Shown: one piece after another, positions 37,267-45,584 of the stretch
Layout: each line of letters begins with the position of its first letter
Position numbering within the stretch: position 1 is the stretch's first letter
NCBI GenBank assembly: GCA_049589355.1
Contig: JBAWAP010000384.1
Location: 1-64,000 of the forward strand
Length of the DNA stretch: 64,000 nucleotides
DNA from: JBAWAP01 sp049589355
GTDB taxonomy: Bacteria; Chloroflexota; Anaerolineae; VGOG01
Direction: 5' to 3'
The notes under the pieces: generated by a model
Seen by the model: only the letters and a program-made list of their open reading frames with translations
The model's database searches: none
What the model was told of the DNA's origin: nothing
Program-made: the position numbers and the translations under genes

Positions 37267-38196
37267 TCAGGCATCCGCGGCCTTGATCGCGTACAGCGCC
37301 TGCCACGTGACCCATTTACTGGGTCGGCGACGCGGTTCCAGTGGGGTCCACATACGGCTACCGTAGGGATTAGCACCGTTCCAGCGACCGTCGTCACGGC
37401 GTCGGGTCTCCAGCCACTCTAGCGCCTTGCGAAAAGCGGGTTTTTCGTTCACGCGCCCCAGGTCGGTCAGGGCGCGCAGGGCGAAGAGCACGTCAGCCTG
37501 GTAAAAGAGCGGAAAGTTGAGCCGGTCCCACAACTTGTGGCGTGGGCCGCTGCTGGGATAGTTCCCCTCGCAGAGTTCAAAACGGCCCAGGAAGCAGACA
37601 CCGCTCGCAACCGCCTCTTGGACAGCACCACTGCGCTCGCCGCTGGGGATATGCCCGAAACCCCATAATGCCCGCACCACGCCCCAGGCGCAGGGCAGGT
37701 CTCCGTTGATGTTGCAACGCCACTCCCCCGGCGTGCCTGCGCGGGCCAGTTCTGCCTCGAACTCCCCCACCCGTTCATCCTGTCCGTGACCGAGGGCGTG
37801 CAGGTAACCGATAAGGTTGCCGTGGAAGCAGGGCCAGACAGTGGAGCGGTCCTCACCGTACACCCTGTCAATCATCCGATGGCAGGCAGCGGCGATACGT
37901 TCGTCCTGCCCATCGGCGGCGAGTTCGGCCAGCAGGAGCAATTGCCAATGAGTCGAGGTATACTTGTAAGTGTAATAACCCCGCTCACCTTCCCAGCGTC
38001 CATCGCCGGCATAGTGGGAGAGAATCTCGACCGCCGGCCCTCGTTCCAGGATCGCCCGACGCATCTCGATCACTTCCGCATCTCCCTCGGTTCGGTCGAG
38101 CAACTTGACCAACGTCCAGTAGCGAACCGAGGGGTTCTCTGGCTCCAGCAGCCATTCCGTCGGGTCGGCTTTGAGTCTACTTTTCCAGTTTCTCAT
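37267..38196 (-). CDS. Alpha/alpha-toroid protein (3 of 3), function unknown
   Basis: The protein (309 residues) starts WKSRLKADPTEWLLEPENPS and is a close paralogue of the copy at 35286. Other conserved features are CHRMIDRVYGEDRSTVWPCF and LWDRLNFPLFYQADVLFALR. The C-terminus RRPSKWVTWQALYAIKAA matches RNGQPSKWITLKALHVLKQF in copy 2. The function is unknown. AGGAAA precedes the ATG. Confidence 0.65.
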   Translation of the reverse strand: MRNWKSRLKADPTEWLLEPENPSVRYWTLVKLLDRTEGDAEVIEMRRAILERGPAVEILSHYAGDGRWEGERGYYTYKYTSTHWQLLLLAELAADGQDERIAAACHRMIDRVYGEDRSTVWPCFHGNLIGYLHALGHGQDERVGEFEAELARAGTPGEWRCNINGDLPCAWGVVRALWGFGHIPSGERSGAVQEAVASGVCFLGRFELCEGNYPSSGPRHKLWDRLNFPLFYQADVLFALRALTDLGRVNEKPAFRKALEWLETRRRDDGRWNGANPYGSRMWTPLEPRRRPSKWVTWQALYAIKAADA

Positions 38197-38216
38197 GTAT
38201 TTCCTGACTCTTCATG

Positions 38217-38837
38217 CTATCGCACTCCAAGAATTTCTCTCGCCACCTCCAACGTTCGATCTGCCAGAAACAGCAGTCTCCTTTGGATCTCCTCCTCGTT
38301 AATCAGGCCGCCAAAGAGGTTCTCTGTCGTGAAGCCAGCGTTATTGATGACCTCGAAACCGGCCAGCTTTCTCCCCATACACTTCGCATCGTCGGACACT
38401 AAGCCTGGCGTCCATTGTGCACCATCTGACCAGTGAGGGGCGGCCAGGACCACGGCGCTGACGACAGAGCGTTTTAGTTTCTCCACCGGCGCCTGATGGG
38501 AGAAAGCTTGCGCTCTCTGAGAAAAGGCTATCCACAGAGCGGGTGGCAGGCCGCCATAATTCGGTATGAAGAGTAGCAAGATATCCGCCTGCTAGCACTT
38601 CTCCCAGATCATTCGTACATCGTCTTCAATCGGGCAGGCTTCATCTGCTCTGCGCTGTGGATCGAAGCGAGCCACACACTCATACGAGCAGCGCTGGCAG
38701 GGGGTGATTTGGCAGTCATAGAAGTTGATCAACTCCCCCTCTACGCGCTGCTGTTTGAGCCGCTCCAGCATAAACTCGGCGAAGTCATAGCAATTGCCTC
38801 GCTCTCTGGCGCTGACTACCAAGGCCAGGGCTTTCAT
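38217..38837 (-). pseudogene. Flavodoxin-like NAD(P)H oxidoreductase with in-frame amber stop
   Basis: One reading frame of 207 codons is interrupted by a single TAG (38594-38592). The N-terminal 81 codons encode an iron-sulphur-flavoprotein-like start (ALALVVSARERGNCYDFAEF; then CQRCSYEC). The frame continues after TAG with QADILLLFIPNYGGLPPALW, the expected flavodoxin strand, and a C-terminus to 38217. A CAG-to-TAG change is the simplest cause. It overlaps the HEAT protein gene upstream by four bases (ATGA), so it is the second gene of that SOS-type operon. Confidence 0.82.
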
Positions 38838-39793
38838 CGCCTCCTCCCTCTCCCCGGGTTTGGAATGTAACGCAGGGCCACTTCGGCGGCTTGTGCTCGC
38901 TGCTCATCCTGTAGCCAGCCCTCCAGAACCGGCCGCACGGCCTCAGGCTGGCGCTGGCCCAGATAGTGGAGTGCAGAAGCGGCGGCTCGCCAGACAAAGC
39001 GCCGCTCGTCAGCCGCCAACTGGCCGAGGATTTCGAGTGCCTCCTGCAAATGTCGAGTTCCCCCGAAGCTACGAAAGGCCATGGCCACATTCCACCGCAC
39101 CTCTTCTCTGGGGTCATCGGCCCAGCGACGAAGGCGGGCCAGAGTGGGCCGCGGATGGCACCTCAAGAGCCCATCGCCGATGGCATAGGGACCCAGATTC
39201 TTGCGTACGTACTCCTCGCGGTCGGCGAGTAGCGACTCCACCAGGTTGAGGAGGGCCTCGGCCCACTCTTCTCTCCGCTCGTTGCCCGCCTTCCGCACGG
39301 CGATGGTCACACCTCGCCGCACGTTGGCAGAAGGATGCCGCGTCCAGGACCAGAGAACGCGGTAGAAGACGTCGAAGTGGGCTACGAGGAGGCTGCCCAG
39401 CGTACTATGGGCAGCCTCGCGGACCCACCAGTCCTCGTCGTCGGCGAGACGCAGAAGCCATGCCTGAACCTCGGCAGCCCGCAAGGGCCAGTAGTGACGA
39501 AGCAAAGGGGCTGCGACGGCTCTCGCCGCTGGCTCCGGCCGCTCGGCCAGACGGCAGGTCCAATCGTAGAGCTCTTCCGTCCCAGGACCGAGGGCCTCCT
39601 CGATAGTCACCATGGCCTGGTAGCCAGTCTTGCCCCACTTGGTGGTCATCAGGGTAGCAACCAGGCCCTCCTCGTCATCGGCTTCGAGAGCGCGTTGCGC
39701 AGCCTGAGCGTCGAACTGGCCCTTGGACGAACTTGCAAGCCCAGGTGTGCGGGTTGTTTCCTGGTGTTGCGGCAACCGGTTGGCCAACGACAT
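38834..39793 (-). CDS. HEAT-repeat protein, possibly AlkD-like, SOS-type promoter
   Basis: The 319-residue protein is made of HEAT-like helical repeats: WVREAAHSTLGSLL, NVRRGVTIAVRKAG, YVRKNLGPYAIGDGLL, EVRWNVAMAFRSFG and FVWRAAASALHYLG. Bacterial proteins of this build include the AlkC/AlkD DNA glycosylases, which bind damaged DNA without base flipping; the known catalytic residues could not be assigned, so this is a possibility only. The promoter overlaps a LexA-type box, which fits a DNA-damage role. Confidence 0.7.
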   Translation of the reverse strand: MSLANRLPQHQETTRTPGLASSSKGQFDAQAAQRALEADDEEGLVATLMTTKWGKTGYQAMVTIEEALGPGTEELYDWTCRLAERPEPAARAVAAPLLRHYWPLRAAEVQAWLLRLADDEDWWVREAAHSTLGSLLVAHFDVFYRVLWSWTRHPSANVRRGVTIAVRKAGNERREEWAEALLNLVESLLADREEYVRKNLGPYAIGDGLLRCHPRPTLARLRRWADDPREEVRWNVAMAFRSFGGTRHLQEALEILGQLAADERRFVWRAAASALHYLGQRQPEAVRPVLEGWLQDEQRAQAAEVALRYIPNPGRGRRR

Positions 39794-39813
39794 GGCTACA
39801 TCCCCTTTATATA

Positions 39814-39863
39814 GAACGAATGTTCGACATCCACATTATACCAGAACATCTGTTCGTTGTCAA
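39814..39863 (-). promoter_or_regulatory. Consensus promoter with two LexA-type boxes
   Basis: On the minus strand TTGACA (39863-39858) and TATAAT (39840-39835) are 17 bases apart. The spacer contains GAACATCTGTTCG (39844-39856), and GAACGAATGTTCG (39814-39826) lies at the expected transcription start. Both match the GAAC-N4-GTTC operator of Gram-positive-type LexA. A repressor bound at either would block this promoter. Confidence 0.85.
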
Positions 39864-39909
39864 GTTCGTGTAAGCAGGAATGTGCATTTCAGTTCTGGGG
39901 CAAATGCCA

Positions 39910-39982
39910 TGGCGAGCGAAGCGAAGCAATCTCCTTTCCTGCATTTGGGGATTGCTTCGTCGCTGCGCTCCTCGCAATGACA
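39910..39982. repeat. Second copy of the AGCGAAGCAATC palindrome
   Basis: It has the same arms (GCGAAGCGAAGCAATCTCC and GGGATTGCTTCGTCGC) as the element at 105-175. Confidence 0.8.
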
Positions 39983-40041
39983 GACTGCGCCAACCCTCAG
40001 TCTCGCCCCCAAATTGAAATACACCTTAAGCAGGGCGGCAT

Positions 40042-40070
40042 TTGACTTTTTGTGGCCTGATCAGTATAAT
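40042..40070 (+). promoter_or_regulatory. Promoter of tRNA-Gly
   Basis: TTGACT (40042-40047) and TATAAT (40065-40070) are 17 bases apart and lie 15 bases before the tRNA. Confidence 0.85.
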
Positions 40071-40085
40071 ACTAATAGCTTGAGC

Positions 40086-40160
40086 GCGGGTGTGACGCAG
40101 GGGTAGCGTATCTGCTTCCCAAGCAGAGTGTCGAGGGTTCGAATCCCTTCACCCGCTCCA
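40086..40160 (+). tRNA. tRNA-Gly (anticodon CCC)
   Basis: The acceptor stem pairs GCGGGTG with CACCCGC. The anticodon stem TCTGC/GCAGA holds the loop TTCCCAA, giving anticodon CCC (reads GGG). The T arm is GAGGG TTCGAAT CCCTT and the CCA end is encoded. Confidence 0.95.
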
Positions 40161-40168
40161 GAAAAACG

Positions 40169-40204
40169 GCCTCTCGGATACGAATTCCGGGAGGCTGTGT
40201 TTTC
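40169..40204 (+). terminator. Terminator after tRNA-Gly
   Basis: GCCTCTCGGA pairs with TCCGGGAGGC and is followed by a T-rich run (TGTGTTTTCT). Another palindrome (GGGCTGAA..TTCAGCCC) lies at about 40238-40275, before birA. Confidence 0.8.
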
Positions 40205-40293
40205 TAGAGCAGCACGCCTAGCGCTGAAGCACTGGGCTGAAAGAGCAAAGCCCTGCGGGCTGAAATTCAGCCCTCGAAGAGGGCCTTGCCCTT

Positions 40294-41100
40294 TTAGCGT
40301 CGAGCTTCAACTTGGCGCTGGCTTTGCAACGTCACATCCCCGGCCAATATCCGCTTGCGTTGGCCATCGGAGGTGCGCAGGATGAGGGCTCCATCGGCAT
40401 CTACTCCCTCGGCTAAGCCTGCCAGCACTCCATGAGGCGTGGTCACCTGCATCTGACGGGCCAGGTTAATGAGGCGAGCCGCCCATTCTTCATGGGGTGA
40501 TTCTCCCCTCCTCAGGGACTTGTACCTTATCTCGATTCCCTCCAATATTTTCCACAACAACTCCAGCCGTGAGACTTCCCAGGCTAGCTCCTGTGAAAGG
40601 CTGGTCGCCATACCTCTCAGCTCTGGCAGGGTAGAGATGGCCAAGTTGACGTTCAGCCCCATACCCACGACGACGTAGTCGAGATGCCTGCCTGTCGTCC
40701 CCAATTCTGTCAAGATACCGCCAGCCTTCTTGCCCCGGATGAGGATGTCGTTGGGCCACTTCAGACCCACTGGCAAGCCCGTGAGTCCTTCGACGGCGTC
40801 GGCCATGGCCAGCGAGCAGATCATGGTCAGTCGCTGGGCTTGTTTGAGAACAAGCTCGGGGCGGAAGAGGAGAGACATGAGAAGGCTGGTGCCTGGTGGA
40901 GCCAACCACCTCCTGCCTAGCCGTCCCTTCCCTGTCGTTTGCTCGTCGGCGATGACCAGCGTACCTTCTGGCGCGCCTTGGACAGCTAACTCCTTGAGCA
41001 AGTCATTGGTCGAGCTGAGGGAGGAATAGTATACTATGCTCAGGCCGATGAGGTCTGTCTTTAATCCTCTTCTAATGTTTTCAGCCGATAACTTGCTCAA
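40294..41100 (-). CDS. birA: Biotin--[acetyl-CoA-carboxylase] ligase
   Basis: BirA joins biotin to the carrier protein of acetyl-CoA carboxylase through biotinyl-AMP. The protein (268 residues) has SSLSSTNDLLKEL, the GRLGRRWLAPPGTSL loop (about 60-74, biotin/ATP binding), the KWPNDILI motif and a C-terminal SH3-like domain. The N-terminal helix-turn-helix of bifunctional BirA is missing, so it is a ligase only and not a repressor. A promoter pair TTGACT/TAACTT is located at 41155-41127. Confidence 0.92.
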   Translation of the reverse strand: MSKLSAENIRRGLKTDLIGLSIVYYSSLSSTNDLLKELAVQGAPEGTLVIADEQTTGKGRLGRRWLAPPGTSLLMSLLFRPELVLKQAQRLTMICSLAMADAVEGLTGLPVGLKWPNDILIRGKKAGGILTELGTTGRHLDYVVVGMGLNVNLAISTLPELRGMATSLSQELAWEVSRLELLWKILEGIEIRYKSLRRGESPHEEWAARLINLARQMQVTTPHGVLAGLAEGVDADGALILRTSDGQRKRILAGDVTLQSQRQVEARR

Positions 41101-41126
41101 GTCCAGCCTTGTCCCTTCCTATGCCA

Positions 41127-41155
41127 AAGTTACCACAAAAGTAGAACAAAGTCAA
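41127..41155 (-). promoter_or_regulatory. Promoter of birA
   Basis: On the minus strand TTGACT (41155-41150), a 17-base spacer and TAACTT (41132-41127) are present. Confidence 0.6.
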
Positions 41156-41174
41156 GATGCAAAGTCAAGCCCTG

Positions 41175-41203
41175 TTGACTAAAGAGGCAATTTCTGGTAA
41201 ACT
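41175..41203 (+). promoter_or_regulatory. Promoter of the anchored proline/threonine-rich protein
   Basis: TTGACT (41175-41180), a 17-base spacer and TAAACT (41198-41203) lie 42 bases before the start codon. It diverges from the birA promoter. Confidence 0.7.
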
Positions 41204-41245
41204 ATTGATGTGCAGGCCGCTACAGAAAGTACAGGAGGCCAACAA

Positions 41246-41980
41246 ATGGATAACCGTTCTCAAACGATAATAGGCTGTTTTTCGATCATAGGCGTGATCT
41301 TCACGATCGTGGGCGTGATCATAGCTATCTTAGCCCTCGTTTCGCCTCAAAGGATCGTTGTAGTCTTACAGCACATTCTTCCTGAAGCGACCCCCGTTGT
41401 AATAACCGTGATGTCCACACCTGCACCAACGCTAGGCGCGAAGCCAGGCCCAACCTTGACTGTTCTACAGCTTGCATCAACGCCTTCACCCACATCATTT
41501 CCGAGTACATCGACGCCAACCTCCATGCCGCGTCCCACAGATACCCCTCCACCGACGGCAACTCCTCGGTCAAACACGCCACTTGGTTCGGTACTGAAAC
41601 CTGGGGAACCATGGACACAAGATGGATTTTCATTAACCCTACACCTTAACGAGATTGAGCCGGACTTTTTATCTTTCAATGTTTTTGGTGAAAACCAAAC
41701 TGGCCAAGAGATCCTTGTTAAGATACAGCCACAGAATTTCATTGCGATCAACAGTTTGGGACAGCACGGAGGTCTTGATTGGATGGAAACCGAGCGGCGT
41801 GGAGGAATTGCGAATTTTGGAACGAAAAAACTGGCTGCAGGTGAATCAATAGTCATTTTGAGTCCTGGTCTTTTCCATGGGCTTGACTTAGGAAACCCAA
41901 AAGTCGAGTATGTAACTATTAGCATACACGATCTTTCACGAGTCAGCAAGGCCAGTTGGCGTATAGAAATCCCGCACTAG
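41246..41980 (+). CDS. Membrane-anchored protein with Pro/Thr-rich linker
   Basis: The protein (244 residues) has one N-terminal membrane segment (about 9-33, IIGCFSIIGVIFTIVGVIIA), then a low-complexity Thr/Pro/Ser linker (about 55-115) as in many Chloroflexota surface proteins, and a C-terminal beta-rich domain (about 120-244; FSLTLHLNEIEPDFLSFNVF). The last part resembles DUF4352-like extracellular domains. GGAGG precedes ATG 41246. Function is unknown; the domain would face outside. Confidence 0.72.
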   Translation: MDNRSQTIIGCFSIIGVIFTIVGVIIAILALVSPQRIVVVLQHILPEATPVVITVMSTPAPTLGAKPGPTLTVLQLASTPSPTSFPSTSTPTSMPRPTDTPPPTATPRSNTPLGSVLKPGEPWTQDGFSLTLHLNEIEPDFLSFNVFGENQTGQEILVKIQPQNFIAINSLGQHGGLDWMETERRGGIANFGTKKLAAGESIVILSPGLFHGLDLGNPKVEYVTISIHDLSRVSKASWRIEIPH

Positions 41981-41981
41981 A

Positions 41982-42122
41982 ATGTGTCTTTACCCCCCCG
42001 GCTACCGTGGGGGTCTCAGAGACATCTACGCCGAGTCGGGCAAGCCAGATAAACTATTCAAGAAGTACAGGCTTACCACCACTGATATAGTGGAAACTGT
42101 GAAGCAGGTATTAGCGAAGTAG
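41982..42122 (+). pseudogene. C-terminal relic of a transketolase subunit
   Basis: The frame reads GGLRDIYAESGKPDKLFKKY then RLTTTDIVETVKQVLAK and a TAG stop, the typical last 40 residues of a transketolase C-terminal subunit. Nothing upstream continues it: a CCCCC/GGGGG hairpin and the end of the previous gene replace the rest. An in-frame ATG at 41982 is probably coincidental. Confidence 0.7.
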
Positions 42123-42176
42123 GAGAAATAGTGCTCAAAGACAGTGTACTTGAGAAATGATGGAGAAAAAGCAAAG

Positions 42177-42206
42177 GGCAGGAGGATAAGTCCTGCCTTA
42201 TTCTTT
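42177..42206 (+). terminator. Hairpin with T-rich tail
   Basis: GGCAGGA pairs with TCCTGCC across a short loop, followed by TTATTCTTT. Confidence 0.65.
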
Positions 42207-42238
42207 GCCACTATTGACCTCGACAATTCTATGTTCAA

Positions 42239-42314
42239 GGGTAGAAGCCCAACCGTGTTGGGCGTTGACGGAGCAACAAGGCTTATGACGGCCAATACGA
42301 TTGGCCTTCTACCC
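42239..42314. other. Nested-hairpin element in the HIT gene leader
   Basis: An outer stem GGGTAGAAGCC (42239-42249) / GGCCTTCTACCC (42303-42314) encloses two hairpins: CCCAACCGTGTTGGG (42248-42262) and GGCCAATACGATTGGCC (42290-42306). It ends 45 bases before the HIT start. It may be a leader RNA or a small repeat; the strand is unclear. Confidence 0.6.
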
Positions 42315-42358
42315 CCCAACTTGAGGCGATTATGCCACCTGAGAAGGGGGGAGAAGCT

Positions 42359-42865
42359 ATGAAAAGGCTGTGGTCGCCTTGGCGCCTGGAATACATACTG
42401 AGCGAGAAGGGCGGGGGGTGCATTTTTTGCGAAAAAATCACCGATAACGATGACCAGGCCAATTACATTCTCCACCGGGGCAAGAAGTGCTATGTGATGC
42501 TTAATCGCTATCCCTATAACAATGGCCACTTGATGGTCATCCCTTATCAGCACGTGCCGAGCCCAGAGCAGTTGGAAGAGGATGTGCTAGCTGAGATGAT
42601 GCTCATGGTCAACAGGAGCCTCGAGGCGCTGCGCCGAGCCATGCACCCGGATGGCTTCAACATAGGGATCAATATCGGCAAGGCAGCAGGGGCAGGAATC
42701 GAGGAGCACGTCCACATCCACGTTGTCCCCCGCTGGAAGGCGGACACCAACTTCATGCCTGTTTTTTCACACACCCGCGTTATCCCAGAGCTTCTTGACG
42801 ACACTTATCAAAAGCTTAAGGCTGCTTGGGAAGAGTCTGAAATGAGTAATGAGTCAACGAGTTGA
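42359..42865 (+). CDS. HIT family hydrolase
   Basis: The protein (168 residues) has the histidine-triad motif H117-V-H119-I-H121-V-V, which cleaves nucleotide phosphoanhydrides or phosphoramidates, and a CIFC pair (C21, C24) typical of Ap4A-phosphorylase-like HIT proteins. The N-terminal MKRLWSPWRLEYI is characteristic. GAAGGGGGGAG precedes ATG 42359. The last residues (EMSNESTS) and the stop codon are encoded by a TAACGAG-type repeat, so the native tail has been changed. Confidence 0.9.
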   Translation: MKRLWSPWRLEYILSEKGGGCIFCEKITDNDDQANYILHRGKKCYVMLNRYPYNNGHLMVIPYQHVPSPEQLEEDVLAEMMLMVNRSLEALRRAMHPDGFNIGINIGKAAGAGIEEHVHIHVVPRWKADTNFMPVFSHTRVIPELLDDTYQKLKAAWEESEMSNESTS

Positions 42866-42933
42866 TGAGTCACCGAGTTAACGAGGGCCTCTTGACTCGT
42901 TACCTCAGTAACTCATTGACTCGGTAACTCATG
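42840..42933. repeat. TAACGAG-type repeat, copy 3
   Basis: ATGAGTAATGAGTCAACGAG-type units are followed by their inverted copies (CTCGTTACC..GACTCGGTAACTCATG) around GAGGGCCTC. It overlaps the 3' end of the HIT gene. Confidence 0.8.
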
Positions 42934-42956
42934 ACTACGACACCGGTGGTGGTAGC

Positions 42957-44348
42957 TTGCGATTAAAGTTAGGCTTAGCTTATTTCCGTCTCAAACATCG
43001 CCTGATCTGGGCCATAATATACCCTGTCAGAGTGAGGGGGATAAGAAGCATCCCCTCGATTCTTCTAGGTAGCGCTCGTCGCCTTTGGCGTCAGGTGTTT
43101 CGGCGGCGAAAGACGGTCGAAGAACAAAACACCTGGAATCTCTATCTGGACATCACCTGGTTCGGCGTCCTGAGTGGCATCACGGCTACCTTCGTCAGCG
43201 TGTTTGCCATTCGCCTGGGGGCCTCCAATACCCTGGTAGGACTGTTGGTCTCCCTGCCGGCCCTGATCAGCATCTTCTGGCTGATACCTTCGGCGCGGGT
43301 CATCGAGCGCCAACGCCGCCGCCTGCCTATCATCGTGCTAACGGGTTTCCTGCACCGCCTGGGCTACCTCCTCATCGCTCTGGTGCCTTTCGTGCTTCGC
43401 ACTCAGCGGCCAGAGGCACTGGTGGCCCTGGTGGCCTTACTCACCATCCCTGCCGCCATGGCCAGCGTGGCCTTCACGTCCATGATTGCAGATGTGGTGC
43501 CAATTGATAAGCGCGCCCACGTGATCAGCATCCGCAACGTGCTTATCTCCGCTGTCAGCACCGTAACCGTGCTCATCAGCGGGAAGCTCCTTGACCTTCT
43601 GCCCTTCCCCTTGAACTACCAGCTTCTCTTTGGCGCTGGCTTCGTCACCTCTCTGGTCAGCCTATACTACGTGAGCCGCATTCAGGTGGCTGATGTTAGC
43701 ATGGCCCAATATCAGGCTCAGCGTAAGGCACCGCTCACTGTTGGCTTTCGCCGCCTCGTGAAGCAGATAATGAACCAGCGCGATTTCGTGCGCTTTTCCG
43801 CCAGTGCTTTCATCTTCCATTGGGGGCTCTATCTGCCCGCGGCCCTCTACGCCATCTATCGAGTAAGGAGGCTGGGCGCTTCCGATACCTGGATTGGCCT
43901 ACTTTCTATGGTAGAGAATGCGGTTACTATTTGGGCTTATTTCTATTGGGGAGGGGTGGCCAGCCGAAAGGGCAACCGGCTGGTGCTGCTTATATCCAGC
44001 CTGGGCATAGTGCTCTTTCCCGTCCTAACTGGCCTCTCAACGAGGATCGAGCCCCTGCTCCTCGTGTCCGTCATTGGCGGCATCTTTGGAGCGGGGCTTA
44101 ACCTGTCCTTCTTTAACACTTTGCTGGAGGTCTGTCCGCAGGAGCGATTCCCCAGCTACGTGGCCATCAACACCACCTTGATCAATGTGGCCGCCTTCCT
44201 GGCCCCCCTGTTGGGCACTTCCCTGGCCAACCTCCTGGACATCAGGATCGCCTTCTTCATCGCCGGGGCCATGCGCTTGTTGGGGGCGGGCATCTTCTAC
44301 GAATTGGTTGTCAGACTTCCGAAGTCTGCCAGACTTCGGAAGTCTTGA
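42957..44348 (+). CDS. Major facilitator superfamily transporter
   Basis: The 463-residue protein has a basic N-terminal region (about 1-60) and about twelve membrane segments. The transport signature appears as a degenerate loop (ARVIERQRRRLPIIV, about 108-122). Substrate is unknown. The start is TTG 42957 with a GGTGGTGG-like site; an internal start near residue 50 is possible. The last twelve residues (RLPKSARLRKS) and TGA are encoded by a palindromic repeat (44310-44346). Confidence 0.8.
   Translation: MRLKLGLAYFRLKHRLIWAIIYPVRVRGIRSIPSILLGSARRLWRQVFRRRKTVEEQNTWNLYLDITWFGVLSGITATFVSVFAIRLGASNTLVGLLVSLPALISIFWLIPSARVIERQRRRLPIIVLTGFLHRLGYLLIALVPFVLRTQRPEALVALVALLTIPAAMASVAFTSMIADVVPIDKRAHVISIRNVLISAVSTVTVLISGKLLDLLPFPLNYQLLFGAGFVTSLVSLYYVSRIQVADVSMAQYQAQRKAPLTVGFRRLVKQIMNQRDFVRFSASAFIFHWGLYLPAALYAIYRVRRLGASDTWIGLLSMVENAVTIWAYFYWGGVASRKGNRLVLLISSLGIVLFPVLTGLSTRIEPLLLVSVIGGIFGAGLNLSFFNTLLEVCPQERFPSYVAINTTLINVAAFLAPLLGTSLANLLDIRIAFFIAGAMRLLGAGIFYELVVRLPKSARLRKS
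44310..44346. repeat. AGACTTCCGAAGTCT palindromes at the MFS 3' end
   Basis: Two adjacent palindromes (AGACTTCCGAAGTCT and AGACTTCGGAAGTCT) lie within the final codons of the MFS gene. Confidence 0.85.
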
Positions 44349-44393
44349 GTGTGAGCGCAAGCCAAACATAACAAACTTCGAGGAGGAAGTTGA

Positions 44394-45584
44394 ATGAAGA
44401 ACGAACACGAGGTCGTTATCGTCAGTGCGGCGCGCACTCCCATTGGCCGTTTCCAGGGTACAATATCCAACATCCCTGCCTCAGAGCTGGGGGCGGTGGC
44501 CATCAAGGCCGCAGTGGAGCGGGCGGGCATCAACCCGGGCTCCATCGCTGAGGTGCTGATGGGCAACGTCGTGCAAGCTGGACAAGGCCAGGCCCCCGCT
44601 CGCCAGGCTGCCATCAAAGCAGGCATCCCTCCCTTCGTCGGGGCCACGACGGTGAACAAGATCTGCGGTTCGGGCCTGAAGACGGTAATGCTGGCTGCGG
44701 CGATGATCCAGGTTGGCGATGGCGAGATATTCGTCGCCGGGGGAATGGAGAGCATGAACATGGGGCCTTACGTCCTGCCCGAGGCCCGCTTTGGCTACCG
44801 CTTGGGCGATGGCCAACTGGTGGACGCTATGGTTCACGACGGGCTGTGGTGCTCTTTCACCAACCAGCACATGGGCAACTCGGCCGAGTGGATCGCTAGA
44901 GAATACGGCCTCACTCGTCAGGAGTTGGACGAGTACGCTTACCACAGCCATAAAAAGGCCATCGCTGCCATTGATGCGGGCAAGTTCAAGGAGGAGATCG
45001 TGCCGGTGGAGGTTCCGCAGCGCAAGGGGCCGCCTATCCTCTTCGATACCGACGAGTGCCCCCGTCGTGATACCTCACTGGAAGCTCTGACCAGGCTCAA
45101 GCCCGCTTTCCAAAAGGACGGCTTGGTTACTGCTGGTAACTCGCCGGGCATCACTGATGGGGCAGCCGCGGTGGTGGTAATGAGCCGGGGGAAGGCTGAT
45201 GAGCTGGGGATAGAGCCGCTGGCGCGGATCGTCGGCTATGATCAGGCGGCCGTAGAACCGCTGAAGGTGTTCACCGCTCCCATCTTTGCCGTGCGGAAGC
45301 TGCTGGAGAAGACTGGCTACAGCCTGGACGATTTGGACCTCATTGAGGCAAATGAGGCCTTCGCGGCCCAGGTTGTGGCCGACGGCAAGGCGCTGGGGTG
45401 GGATTGGGACAGGGTGAACGTCAACGGCGGGGCCATCGCCCTGGGCCATCCCATTGGCTGCAGCGGGGCGCGTATCCTGACGACCCTCATCTACGCCCTG
45501 AAGGATCGCGGCCTGAAGACCGGCCTGGCTACCCTCTGCCTCGGGGGAGGGGAAGCAGTGGCGATGATTGTCGAACTGATCTAG
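44394..45584 (+). CDS. Acetyl-CoA C-acetyltransferase (thiolase)
   Basis: Thiolases condense two acetyl-CoA or cleave acetoacetyl-CoA. The 396-residue protein has the acylation Cys C91 (NKICGSGLKTVML), H352 in NVNGGAIALGHPIGCSG and C382 in LCLGGGEA, all intact. Length matches the degradative/biosynthetic thiolase II group. GAGGAGG lies before the ATG. The 3' end overlaps the convergent FAD oxidoreductase gene by four bases. No other butyrate- or beta-oxidation gene is adjacent. Confidence 0.94.
   Translation: MKNEHEVVIVSAARTPIGRFQGTISNIPASELGAVAIKAAVERAGINPGSIAEVLMGNVVQAGQGQAPARQAAIKAGIPPFVGATTVNKICGSGLKTVMLAAAMIQVGDGEIFVAGGMESMNMGPYVLPEARFGYRLGDGQLVDAMVHDGLWCSFTNQHMGNSAEWIAREYGLTRQELDEYAYHSHKKAIAAIDAGKFKEEIVPVEVPQRKGPPILFDTDECPRRDTSLEALTRLKPAFQKDGLVTAGNSPGITDGAAAVVVMSRGKADELGIEPLARIVGYDQAAVEPLKVFTAPIFAVRKLLEKTGYSLDDLDLIEANEAFAAQVVADGKALGWDWDRVNVNGGAIALGHPIGCSGARILTTLIYALKDRGLKTGLATLCLGGGEAVAMIVELI

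Noticed and set aside
38592..38594. Pyrrolysine or selenocysteine at the amber codon
   Set aside because: The codon is TAG (not the TGA used for selenocysteine), no pyl genes are seen and the flavodoxin family has no such residue; a mutation is simpler.
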